DNA from: Bacillus timonensis
Lineage (GTDB): Bacteria; Bacillota; Bacilli; Bacillales; Bacillaceae_L
Assembly: GCF_004799755.1 (NCBI RefSeq)
Contig: NZ_SLUB01000039.1
Location: forward strand, 1 to 39,213
Direction: 5' to 3'
DNA: 39,213 nt
Shown: one piece after another, positions 27,767 through 35,431 of the stretch
Layout of the letters: the number at the start of each line of letters is the position of its first letter
Position numbering within the stretch: the first letter of the stretch is position 1
The notes under the pieces: generated by a model
What the model saw: the letters and a program-made list of their open reading frames with translations, nothing else
Database searches by the model: none
What the model was told of the DNA's origin: nothing
Program-made: the position numbers and the translations under genes

Positions 27767-28096
27767 TGTGGATAAGAAAAAAATAAACAGAAAAGTTATA
27801 CCCATTATTCCCAAGTGGTTGTGGGTAAGATAGTTGGAGGAAGAAGAAAATGATTAAATGTTGTGAAGAGCATATTGAATTAGCGTTGGATATCGTGGTG
27901 GATGAACATGAGGTTGCACCAATTATGACGAAAATAGAAGATGAAAACTTATCAACAACCTGTGAATTTTGTCAAAATAAGGCGGTATATATTGTGGGGA
28001 ACTAATATTCTCATACAAGATGTGGATAGAAAATGTGGATATGTGGATAACTTCTGTGGATAGTTTGTTTGTAAAATGTGAGTGGAGTGGGGATAA
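27767..28096 (-). promoter_or_regulatory. DnaA-box cluster in front of rlmH
   Basis: Two exact DnaA boxes (TTATCCACA read on the minus strand) lie at 27767-27775 and 28042-28050. One-mismatch boxes lie at 27820-27828, 28021-28029, 28034-28042, 28055-28063 and 28088-28096, all in the same direction; a one-mismatch box in the opposite direction is at 27949-27957. Four boxes fall within 43 bases at 28021-28063, with 13, 8 and 13 base steps. In B. subtilis a stable DnaA-binding region is known next to yydA (rlmH); that comparison is from memory. Confidence 0.8.
27850..28005 (+). CDS. CxxH/CxxC small protein
   Basis: A 51-residue protein from ATG 27850, with TTGGAGGAAG as ribosome site. It contains CCEEH near the start and CEFC near residue 38, giving four likely zinc ligands. 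Proteins of this size and pattern lie between htrA and rlmH in other Bacillaceae and are known only as CxxH/CxxC proteins; no function is assigned. It is nested between DnaA boxes, one of which lies inside the gene. Confidence 0.85.
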   Translation: MIKCCEEHIELALDIVVDEHEVAPIMTKIEDENLSTTCEFCQNKAVYIVGN

Positions 28097-28098
28097 CT

Positions 28099-28578
28099 GT
28101 GAACATCACAATTGTGACAATTGGAAAGTTAAAAGAAAAATACTTGATTCAAGGGATCAATGAATACCTAAAACGATTAACAGCATACGCAAAAGTGGAA
28201 ATCGTGGAGCTTGCTGACGAAAAAGCACCGGAAAATCTAAGTGAGACCGAGATGGAGCAGGTAAAGCAAAAAGAGGGAGAACGGATTCTTGCAAAGCTAT
28301 CAGATGATACGCATGTCATTGCTTTAGCGATTGAGGGCAAAATGAAATCGTCCGAGCAACTGGCAGCGGATATTGACAACCTAGCAACCTACGGAAAAAG
28401 TAAAATTGCCTTCGTCATTGGAGGTTCTCTAGGATTAAGCAAGGATGTCATGAAGCGGGCAAATGATACGTTGTCATTTTCAAAAATGACGTTTCCACAT
28501 CAGTTGATGAGGCTGATATTGGTGGAGCAGGTGTATCGGGCTTTTAGGATTATTAGGGGGGAACCTTATCATAAATAA
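28099..28578 (+). CDS. rlmH: RlmH, 23S rRNA pseudouridine-1915 N3-methyltransferase
   Basis: A 159-residue SPOUT-class methyltransferase (YydA). It opens [27 protein letters not shown]. The AdoMet-binding trefoil knot includes [10 protein letters not shown] and the C-terminal [26 protein letters not shown], which is the family signature. It methylates pseudouridine in helix 69 on the assembled 70S ribosome. GTG 28099 gives the exact family length of 159 residues; the upstream GTG at 28078 would add seven residues. Confidence 0.97.
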   Translation: MNITIVTIGKLKEKYLIQGINEYLKRLTAYAKVEIVELADEKAPENLSETEMEQVKQKEGERILAKLSDDTHVIALAIEGKMKSSEQLAADIDNLATYGKSKIAFVIGGSLGLSKDVMKRANDTLSFSKMTFPHQLMRLILVEQVYRAFRIIRGEPYHK

Positions 28579-28605
28579 AGGCGGTTTTTTATATCGGTTC
28601 GGTTC

Positions 28606-29531
28606 AACTTCGGACAAGGAAGATTCGTAGAAGCGAGGTGGTGTCAGAAGGCGAGCGAACTTCGGACAGGGAAGAGTCGGAGAAGGAAGATGGTGTCCGA
28701 AGGCGAGCGAACTTCGGACAAGGAGTAGTCGGAGAAGCAAGGTTGTGTCCGAAGGCGAGCAAACTTCAGACAAGGAAGAGTCGTAGAAGCAAGGTTGTGT
28801 CCGAAGGCGGTTCAACTTCGGACAAGGAGTAGTCGGAGAGGCAAGGTTGTGTCCGAAGGCGAGCAAACTTCAGACAAGGAAGAGTCGGAGAAGGAAGATG
28901 GTGTCCGAAGGCGAGCAAACTTCGGACAAGGAGTAGTCGGAGAGGCAAGGTGGTGTCCGAAGGCGAGCGAACTTCGGACAAGGAAGAGTCGGAGAGGCAA
29001 GGTGGTGTCTGAAGGTGGTTCAACTTCAGACAAGGAGTAGTCGGAGAGGCAAGGTTGTGTCTGAAGGTGGTTCAACTTCGGACAAGGAAGAGTCGGAGAG
29101 GCAAGGTTGTGTCCGAAGGCGAGCGAACTTCAGACAAGGAAGAGTCGGAGAGGCAAGGTGGTGTCTGAAGGTGGTTCAACTTCGGACAAGGAGTAGTCGT
29201 AGAAGCAAGATGGTGTCCGAAGGCGAGCAAACTTCGGACAAGGAGTAGTCGTAGAAGCGAGGTGGTGTCCGAAGGCGAGCGAACTTCGGACAAGGAGTAG
29301 TCGGAGAGGCAAGGTTGTGTCCGAAGGCGAGCGAACTTCAGACAAGGAAGAGTCGGAGAAGGAAGATGGTGTCCGAAGGCGAGCGAACTTCGGACAAGGA
29401 AGAGTCGTAGAAGGAAGATGGTGTCCGAAGGCGAGCGAATTTCAGACAGGGAAGAGTCGGAGAAGGAAGGTGGTGTCTGAAGTTAAGCAATACTCGGACA
29501 ATGATCGCCAAATAAATAGGATTGTGTCCGA
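28606..29531. repeat. Tandem array of 52-bp hairpin-forming repeats (17 units plus a decayed one)
   Basis: Units start every 52 bases at 28606, 28658, 28710 and so on to 29438, and a degenerate copy runs from about 29489 to 29531. Each unit opens with AACTTCGGACA or AACTTCAGACA and ends with TGTCCGAAG or TGTCTGAAG followed by a short linker (GCGAGCG, GCGAGCA or GTGGTTC). Unit end and next unit start form a hairpin of nine base pairs over nine bases. The unit at 29074 is 58% GC and 69% purine on the plus strand, unlike the AT-rich surroundings. Because 52 is not a multiple of three, the open frames crossing the array in several frames are by-products, not genes. The array fills the space between convergent genes. 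Confidence 0.95.
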
Positions 29532-29560
29532 CGAAATGGCTATCATCCAAATGAACAATA

Positions 29561-30469
29561 TTAAATATAATAGGAATCACTTGTTTTTCCAACTGCCGTA
29601 AAGTTTTTCTTTAGTACCCTGCAAAATGTCCTTTTTGTTAAATCTACGTTGCACCACTCATAAATGTTTGTAGTCGTAATCTTTCGTTCAGGAAATAGTA
29701 GCTTAAATTCCTTAACGTTCCGTAGTATGGTGTCTTCTACAGTTTCGTTCTCCCCGCACTTAGCGCAAACAAAAAAATGGTTTTGTAAAGATACCAGAAA
29801 AGAACTACAAAATTTGCAATAAATTTTCTTTTTTAGTTGTTCATATTGATACTTTGGTACCTGTGAATATGGATTATTAGTACGATGTAAAGAAATTAAT
29901 TGTTTAGCTAACTTTTCGTGCCCTGCATTCAACTTAGAGGATGTACTATTTAAATTTCTAAAAAAATGGTTAACCTGATTGGGAAGAATAACGGGTTGAT
30001 CTATTTGTGCGTTGTATAAAGTGAATTCGGGGTTAATAAAGATAACAGAGGCTTCAACGAGGAAATTAAGCTTAAGGTCACGGAGTAGCTGACGAAATTG
30101 TGAAGTACATTTATTTAATTGTTCGATCGGATTTTTATATTCACGACCGGTTTTAACAGCGTAAAATCTATCCTTTTCCAGGCAAAAGTCCCCTTCGAAA
30201 TTTTTCACATCCAACAGTCGAATGACTTCCTGTGAAATAAGCGTTGTATCAATTTGAAAATAGGAATTGTTTAATTTTAGCAGCAAGTCATTGATCAAAT
30301 ATCTTTCTTCTTGAAGACATTCTGCCTTCCGGTCAAATGCCACCTCACCTTCATAACCTTTTTCCAAGTTAAAATAATGTAACTTTTCTTCTTGTGTTAA
30401 CTCCATTCGAGTGTATAAGGATCGCATTTTCAATAATTCATCTGATTCTGTTCTTTCTTTAACTATCAT
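29561..30469 (-). CDS. NERD-domain (nuclease-related) protein with C-terminal zinc ribbon
   Basis: A 302-residue protein. Residues about 38-160 fit the NERD pattern: GYEGEVAFD, a hydrophobic strand, LLDVKNFEGDF (the E/D-x-K core of the PD-(D/E)XK-like fold), then EYKNPIEQL. The C-terminal part has a zinc ribbon, CKFCSSF and CAKCGENE, then VEDTILRNVKEFKLLFPE and a helix resembling a DNA-binding end. NERD proteins are common in Bacillus and often sit in accessory DNA; a nuclease role is predicted from fold only. AAAGGAAGTG precedes ATG 30469. It ends 30 bases from the 52-bp repeat array. Confidence 0.85.
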   Translation of the reverse strand: MIVKERTESDELLKMRSLYTRMELTQEEKLHYFNLEKGYEGEVAFDRKAECLQEERYLINDLLLKLNNSYFQIDTTLISQEVIRLLDVKNFEGDFCLEKDRFYAVKTGREYKNPIEQLNKCTSQFRQLLRDLKLNFLVEASVIFINPEFTLYNAQIDQPVILPNQVNHFFRNLNSTSSKLNAGHEKLAKQLISLHRTNNPYSQVPKYQYEQLKKKIYCKFCSSFLVSLQNHFFVCAKCGENETVEDTILRNVKEFKLLFPERKITTTNIYEWCNVDLTKRTFCRVLKKNFTAVGKTSDSYYI

Positions 30470-30496
30470 AGGCCACTTCCTTTCAACTTTGAATTA

Positions 30497-30531
30497 AATA
30501 GAAAAGGTACTGATTTAATAGAATCAGTACC
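30497..30531 (-). terminator. Terminator between the unknown gene and the NERD gene
   Basis: On the minus strand a perfect ten-base-pair stem (GGTACTGATT / AATCAGTACC) is followed by TTTTCTATTT. Confidence 0.85.
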
Positions 30532-30561
30532 TGTCAAACCCATAACAGGAGTGACAGGCAC
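30527..30561 (-). other. Upstream arm pairing that competes with the terminator
   Basis: GTGCCTGTCA and TGACAGGTAC (minus strand, 30561-30552 and 30536-30527) can form a ten-base-pair helix that shares five bases with the terminator stem. Only one of the two can form at a time. It begins five bases after the stop codon of the upstream gene. Confidence 0.45.
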
Positions 30562-30566
30562 TTTTC

Positions 30567-31457
30567 TTATTTCTTGAAAAAATTTACCCCATCGGAAGTT
30601 TTTAGCCCTTCGTGTTTTATCGAGACAGGATACTTAAGTCTTTCTCCTTTAGACGGATAAATACCATTAGTGTGATACCAGTACCACGTTTGATCTCCAT
30701 TTTTATTACAGATAACTCCGCTCAATTTCATGCCAGGTGAAATGAATTCATAAGGAAGACCTTTAATGTAATAGGTGCAATTGGTTCTTACCTCACTCAA
30801 AACAACTCTTTCACCTATTATGCTAGTTACTTTAAATGAGCTATCTACTTGATTAGTATATTGGTTAAATTTCTGCTTAAGACGGTTTATATCTTGTTCA
30901 AGATTCCAGTCATCGTGATGAATTCGTGGGAAGTCTTTTAAGAAAATCCAATTTATGAACCGTTCACAGATTTTTAATTCAGAATAAGCTTCTGTTGCAA
31001 ATTCCTCGACTGATGGAAACCAAGTCGTGCCATTGCGTTTATCTAGCCAACGGGCAAACTTTTTTAATTGGTATAGAAAGTTTTCTACTTCTTGTTCGTT
31101 TGGTGAGAGTTTGATGTGGTCAGGATAAAAGGAAAAGATGAGGACTTCCCAAAAGGAGGACGGACACTGTTTCCATGATGGTGGACAATCATCTTCTAAA
31201 TAATGGGTCATGTAATTTGAAATGATGCGAAGGAACTCATTGCGATTTTTTTCAGAAGGTTTTTCTTTCTTGTAGGTAATAAAGTCTTTTCCGTAATATT
31301 CAAAGAGACCGCGATACCTCATTTCAAATTCAGAACTAATAGCTAAATCCCTCAATAATTGCTGACGTTCTTCAGGACTTGCAAATTCGTGTACTCTTAC
31401 ACTTACTTCCGGACCGTTTTTATTCCGGGTGTGTTTTTTTTTGAATCTGTTTGACAT
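30567..31457 (-). CDS. Protein of unknown function, about 297 residues
   Basis: Not recognised. The protein is soluble, rich in aromatic and charged residues, with no signal peptide or membrane helix. The N-terminus is basic (MSNRFKKKHTRNKNG). The middle (about 70-190) is predicted helical, with W-rich patches such as PPSWKQCPSSFWEVLIFSFYP and FARWLDKRNGTTWFPSVEEF. The C-terminal third looks beta-rich (VTSIIGERVVLSEV, YYIKGLPYEFISPGMKLSG), perhaps an OB-like barrel. ATG 31457 is used; a TTG at 31469 would add four residues and abuts GAAAGTGAG. It is transcribed toward the NERD gene but a terminator separates them. Confidence 0.7.
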   Translation of the reverse strand: MSNRFKKKHTRNKNGPEVSVRVHEFASPEERQQLLRDLAISSEFEMRYRGLFEYYGKDFITYKKEKPSEKNRNEFLRIISNYMTHYLEDDCPPSWKQCPSSFWEVLIFSFYPDHIKLSPNEQEVENFLYQLKKFARWLDKRNGTTWFPSVEEFATEAYSELKICERFINWIFLKDFPRIHHDDWNLEQDINRLKQKFNQYTNQVDSSFKVTSIIGERVVLSEVRTNCTYYIKGLPYEFISPGMKLSGVICNKNGDQTWYWYHTNGIYPSKGERLKYPVSIKHEGLKTSDGVNFFKK

Positions 31458-31926
31458 AAAAAGAATCAACTCACTTTCAGATTTTGGAGTGTTAAGTTAT
31501 CAAAATGAGTAAACAAGAATGTAGGTCATGCTCCCATTTACTCTTTTATTTTAATGAGTTGGAATTTCTTTCGCAATATACTTTTTACAAAAAATAACAT
31601 TTAACTATATATATGGTGAGTATAGTAAGTATAGAGATTATGTTGTTAGGTTGGTGCGTTGAACCGTTACACAAGTATGTGCAAATACTTTTAAGATAGA
31701 GTGGTAAAGCCCAATTGTTTGGGTCAATTTATATTTGTTTGTGTATCTCCATTATAAAGATTAGAGCCAATTTTCACTTCCGGGTTTAGAGTGGAATACC
31801 ATGTATGATTTTAGATACGAAAAATAAAGTTCAAAGGGTTTTAAAATGCAACTATTTTAAAATGCAAGATTTAAAACCATTAAAAAAGATTGCATAATGA
31901 AACATTTTATAATAAAATCAATTTTA

Positions 31927-31940
31927 AGATAACGTTTTCA
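31927..31940 (+). promoter_or_regulatory. Possible cre (CcpA) site upstream of araN
   Basis: AGATAACGTTTTCA agrees with the cre consensus TGWAANCGNTNWCA at all but two fixed positions. It lies just downstream of a TATAAT. The 14 bases TAAGATAACGTTTT recur exactly at 33515-33528. Confidence 0.4.
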
Positions 31941-32098
31941 TAATGTTTCGAAAAAATAAAAGGCTCTTGCATGATAATATCGAGAATTAAAGCTTTAGTA
32001 GATAGATATTTTTAAAGTTTATAAAAGAAAGTTAAATTAATCGTTTTATAAAAAAATGTACTTTAGTTTATCAAATATTATAAATAAATATCCTTTTT

Positions 32099-32109
32099 AA
32101 GGAGGTGAT
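32099..32109 (+). promoter_or_regulatory. Orphan perfect Shine-Dalgarno in the araN leader
   Basis: AAGGAGGTGAT is an 11-base match to the 16S rRNA 3' end but no ATG, GTG or TTG start with a reading frame follows at usable spacing. The araN start, with its own GAGGGGGGAAG site, is 76 bases further on. Confidence 0.6.
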
Positions 32110-32184
32110 AAACAAAAAACCGTAATCACTGGTAAAGTTGTAAATCAAAATTATTTAGCCAATTAATGAGGGGGGGAAGTAAAA

Positions 32185-33513
32185 ATGAGTAGATTACTTT
32201 ACTTGGGTTTAACTATGTTTATGGTAATAAGTATTGTTTTAATGGGATGTAGTGGTGGAGATAAAGAAGTTAATTCGAAAGGTGATTCGGAAGCAAGCAA
32301 TGGAACTAATGAAGCACAAGAAATGACATTTTGGACATTTCAAGGGCTACATATTGATTTTTTTGAAGATGCTAATAAAAGGTGGAATGAAGCGAATCCA
32401 GATCGACAAATAAAATTGAAATTGGAATCATTCCCTTATGATGAAATGCATAATAACCTTCTACTAGCACTTCAATCTGGTGTTGGTGCACCTGATATTG
32501 TAGATATTGAAGTCAATCGTTTTCCAAACTTTTTGCAAGGTGATATTCAGTTAGAACCATTAAACGACATTATTGAACCAGAAATCGATAGTTTCGTAAA
32601 ATCTAGATTCGAAATTTATGGAAAAGACGGACAATATTATGGAGCGCCAACCCATGTTGGAGCCTCAGTGGCATTTTATAACAAGGAGATATTTGAAGAA
32701 GCAGGTGTAAATCCTGATGATATCAAAACATATGATGACTTTGTTGAAATTGGAAAAGTGATCAAATCTGAAACGGGCAAACCAATGCTACCTATATTCA
32801 CTAACGGGTTTTGGGAGTTTTACCCAATGATAAGTCAACACGATTCCGATTTCTTTAACAGCAAAGGCGAGGTAACATTAGATAACGAAGAAAATGAGGA
32901 AGTATTACAGTATCTTTATGATTTAATTTATAAACATGAAATTGGTGTGCTTGCTCCAGGTGGACATCATGAAGATGAAGAATTTTTTGCTTTCATGAAT
33001 GATGGTGGGGCTGCCTCTTTGATTATGCCTTCTTGGTATGCGAGTCGTTTTGTAAGTTACATGCCTGATCTAGCCGGAAAGATGGTAATAAAACCTATGC
33101 CAGCTTGGGAAGAAGGAGGAAATCGTTCTGCTGGAATGGGTGGAACAGGTACTGCTGTTACAAAACAAGCGAAAGACGTTGAATTAGCAAAAGAATTCTT
33201 AGCATTTGCTAAATTGTCAAAAGAATCAAACATTAGAATTTATGAACTTTTAGGTTTCGATCCTCCGCGTCATGATGTTTGGGATTCTCCACAGTTACGA
33301 GAGCCTAATGAATTTACTGCATACTTTGGTGATGGTTTATTTGATATGTTAATTGGAGTTAAAGATGAAATTAATCCGCTTAATATTACAAAGCTAACAC
33401 CATTGGCAAGGGATTTGATTGAAACCAATGTATTACATAATACTCTTAGGGAAAAAACACAAACTCCTGCCGAAGCTTTAAAACAAGCAGCAGATGAGCT
33501 ACGGAGTAGGTAA
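32185..33513 (+). CDS. araN: AraN-like arabino-oligosaccharide-binding lipoprotein
   Basis: A 442-residue solute-binding protein of an ABC sugar importer. The signal peptide (LYLGLTMFMVISIVLMGC) ends in a lipobox cysteine at about residue 22. The mature part matches AraN as recalled: MTFWTFQGLH, APDIVDIEVNRFPNFL, YGAPTHVGASVAFYNKE, GVNPDDIKTYDDF, APGGHHEDEEFFAFMNDGG, DLAGKMVIKPMPAWEEGGNRSAGMGGT, and AKEFLAFAK. AraN delivers alpha-1,5-arabino-oligosaccharides to AraPQ. The order araN-araP-araQ-arabinofuranosidase is that of the end of the B. subtilis ara operon. Confidence 0.88.
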   Translation: MSRLLYLGLTMFMVISIVLMGCSGGDKEVNSKGDSEASNGTNEAQEMTFWTFQGLHIDFFEDANKRWNEANPDRQIKLKLESFPYDEMHNNLLLALQSGVGAPDIVDIEVNRFPNFLQGDIQLEPLNDIIEPEIDSFVKSRFEIYGKDGQYYGAPTHVGASVAFYNKEIFEEAGVNPDDIKTYDDFVEIGKVIKSETGKPMLPIFTNGFWEFYPMISQHDSDFFNSKGEVTLDNEENEEVLQYLYDLIYKHEIGVLAPGGHHEDEEFFAFMNDGGAASLIMPSWYASRFVSYMPDLAGKMVIKPMPAWEEGGNRSAGMGGTGTAVTKQAKDVELAKEFLAFAKLSKESNIRIYELLGFDPPRHDVWDSPQLREPNEFTAYFGDGLFDMLIGVKDEINPLNITKLTPLARDLIETNVLHNTLREKTQTPAEALKQAADELRSR

Positions 33514-33536
33514 ATAAGATAACGTTTTTTGTAGCA

Positions 33537-33569
33537 GGTTAGGGGTATTTCTAAAACATATCCCTAACC
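33537..33569 (+). other. Stable hairpin between araN and araP
   Basis: GGTTAGGGGTAT pairs with ATATCCCTAACC (12 pairs, one wobble) across a nine-base loop. No T run follows, so it is more likely an RNA-stabilising or processing element than a full terminator. The araP ribosome site AAGGAGG begins about ten bases later. Confidence 0.7.
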
Positions 33570-33592
33570 GCTGATACAAGGAGGATTGACAA

Positions 33593-34543
33593 ATGAGGCA
33601 AGACTCTAATCTAAGTACAAAATCAGGGAATGTATTAAAAAATGTAGTTTATTCACCCAAAAAAAGTATATTTTATTCACAAAAATTAGCACCTTATGTG
33701 TTTCTTACTCCTTTCTTACTGGTTTTTTTCGGGTTTTATTTATACCCTGTTATTTATACCATTATAATGAGTTTTCAAGAGATTTTACCCGGTCAAATAA
33801 AGTTTATTGGATTTGATAATTACGCGAAGTTATTTAATCCTACTTTTTATAAAGCGTTATATAATACAACATTATACACGTTTTGGACAATTGTTATTTT
33901 AATCCCCCTGCCATTAATTATGGCGGTTATCTTAAATACAAAGAAAATGAAAGCGAAAACCTTTTTTAGGGCTTGTATCTTTATTCCATCCTTAACATCA
34001 ACAATTGTAGCAGGTGTTATTTTCCGCTTAATGTTTGCTGAAACAGAGACTGCATTTGCTAACTCATTTCTCTCATTTTTCGGTTTTGATCCAGTTGAGT
34101 GGAAACAAAATGGAGCAACACTAATGTTTTTGATGGTGGGATTAGCATCATGGAGATGGATGGGAGTAAACATGATTTATTTTTTAACAGGCTTACAAAA
34201 CATTCCAAAAGAAATGTATGAAGCAGCTGAGATAGATGGCGCCAATACATTTAATAAATTTCGGCACATTACCATTCCATTCTTAAAGCCAGTAACAGTG
34301 TACGTGTTAACTATTACGTTATTTGCAGGTTATAAAATGTTTGAGGAAGCTTATGTTTTTTGGGAAATCAATTCTCCCGGAAATATTGGTTTGACACTAG
34401 TGGGGTATTTATACAAAGAAGCTTTTCAATATAATCAGCTAGGTTTTGGTTCAGCTATAGGTGTAACATTATTAATTATTGTTGCTATTTTAGGTTTTAT
34501 TCAGTTGAAGCTGACAGGATTTAGTAGTAATGGAGGTAAATAG
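33593..34543 (+). CDS. araP: AraP-like sugar ABC permease
   Basis: A 316-residue MalF-type permease with six membrane helices. The N-terminal tail contains FYSQKLAPYVFLTPFLLVFF, and the cytoplasmic EAA loop reads YEAAEIDGANTFNKFRHITIPFLKP, which docks the ATPase. Paired with AraQ it forms the channel. Its start has AAGGAGG with eight bases' spacing. The stop is directly adjacent to the araQ ATG, so the two are coupled. No ATP-binding gene is nearby; in B. subtilis AraNPQ uses the shared MsmX ATPase. Confidence 0.9.
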   Translation: MRQDSNLSTKSGNVLKNVVYSPKKSIFYSQKLAPYVFLTPFLLVFFGFYLYPVIYTIIMSFQEILPGQIKFIGFDNYAKLFNPTFYKALYNTTLYTFWTIVILIPLPLIMAVILNTKKMKAKTFFRACIFIPSLTSTIVAGVIFRLMFAETETAFANSFLSFFGFDPVEWKQNGATLMFLMVGLASWRWMGVNMIYFLTGLQNIPKEMYEAAEIDGANTFNKFRHITIPFLKPVTVYVLTITLFAGYKMFEEAYVFWEINSPGNIGLTLVGYLYKEAFQYNQLGFGSAIGVTLLIIVAILGFIQLKLTGFSSNGGK

Positions 34544-35386
34544 ATGAGTAAACAGAAACAAAAAAAGTTAGGAACAATGTTATTGCTTTTGTTCATGCTT
34601 ATACCTCTAGTTATTGCCGTTTTTCCATTATTAGCATTGACCTTGGCTTCTTTGAAACCATCCACAGAATTAATGAGATATGGGCTAAATATTAAGCCAC
34701 AATTTGAATTGTGGAGTTTGGACAATTATATTTATTTGTTTACAGAAGGTAGTGTATACTTTCATTGGTTTAAAAATAGTATAATTATTTCATTATTTTC
34801 AACGGTATTTGCATTAATATTTTCCTCCATGGTTGGGTATAGCCTAGCGATGTACAGGTTTAGAGGACAAGGTATCGTGATGTTTTTAGTTTTATTGATA
34901 ATGATGATTCCTTTTGAAATACTAATGCTTCCATTATTTAGAATGATGATTTGGATGAAAGCTGTAGATACTTATGCGGGTGTAATATTACCAATGATAA
35001 TTCATCCTTTAGCAATCTTTTTCTTTAGGCAATATTCACTAGGATTACCTAAGGAACTAATGGATTCTGCAAGGATAGACGGATGTACAGAGTATGGTAT
35101 TTTCTTGCGCATTATGCTTCCATTATTGAAACCTGCATATGGAGCAATGGGTATTTTATTAGCATTATTTAGTTGGAACAATTTCCTTTGGCCATTAGTT
35201 GTATTGCGTACGAAAGAAATGCTAACGCTTCCTATTGGTCTGGCTGGCTTATTAACTCCATATGGAAATAACTATGATGTATTAATTTCCGGATCTGTGC
35301 TAACAGTACTCCCTATCATCATTGTATTTATTTTTGCACAAAAATACTTTATCGAAAGTCTTTCTGCAGGAGCAGTTAAAGGATAG
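34544..35386 (+). CDS. araQ: AraQ-like sugar ABC permease
   Basis: A 280-residue MalG-type permease, six helices, with the EAA loop MDSARIDGCTEYGIFLRIMLPLLKP and the conserved C-terminus YFIESLSAGAVKG. GGAGG within the end of araP provides the ribosome site. It forms the second half of the importer channel with AraP. Confidence 0.9.
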   Translation: MSKQKQKKLGTMLLLLFMLIPLVIAVFPLLALTLASLKPSTELMRYGLNIKPQFELWSLDNYIYLFTEGSVYFHWFKNSIIISLFSTVFALIFSSMVGYSLAMYRFRGQGIVMFLVLLIMMIPFEILMLPLFRMMIWMKAVDTYAGVILPMIIHPLAIFFFRQYSLGLPKELMDSARIDGCTEYGIFLRIMLPLLKPAYGAMGILLALFSWNNFLWPLVVLRTKEMLTLPIGLAGLLTPYGNNYDVLISGSVLTVLPIIIVFIFAQKYFIESLSAGAVKG

Positions 35387-35431
35387 ATGAATAGACTTAG
35401 AAAATACTAAAAATAGGAGCGAGTTAGAAAA

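Larger units (their letters stand above)
31470..32184. other. AT-rich 715-base region between divergent genes
   Basis: No gene was found. The region must hold the promoters of the minus-strand gene and of the araNPQ operon. Seen in it: a weak AraR-like site (31671-31686, about 11 of 16 matches on the minus strand), a possible cre site (31927-31940), AT-rich repeats near 31840-31870, and an orphan Shine-Dalgarno (32099-32109). A TATAAT is at 31908-31913 without a suitable -35. Confidence 0.6.

Noticed and set aside
27767-28096. A second replication origin
   Set aside because: DnaA boxes are present but no AT-rich unwinding element or dnaA/dnaN context; a regulatory DnaA-binding site is simpler.
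28606-29531. Possible CRISPR array
   Set aside because: There are no unique spacers: the whole 52-base unit is repeated with small changes, and no cas gene is nearby.
28638-29601. Several overlapping frames of 64-128 codons on both strands across the repeat array
   Set aside because: They arise because a 52-base period cycles through all frames. They share repeated peptide fragments, have no ribosome sites and contradict one another.
31671-31686. AraR operator
   Set aside because: About 11 of 16 positions match, weak for AraR and 500 bases from araN; mentioned only as part of the region.
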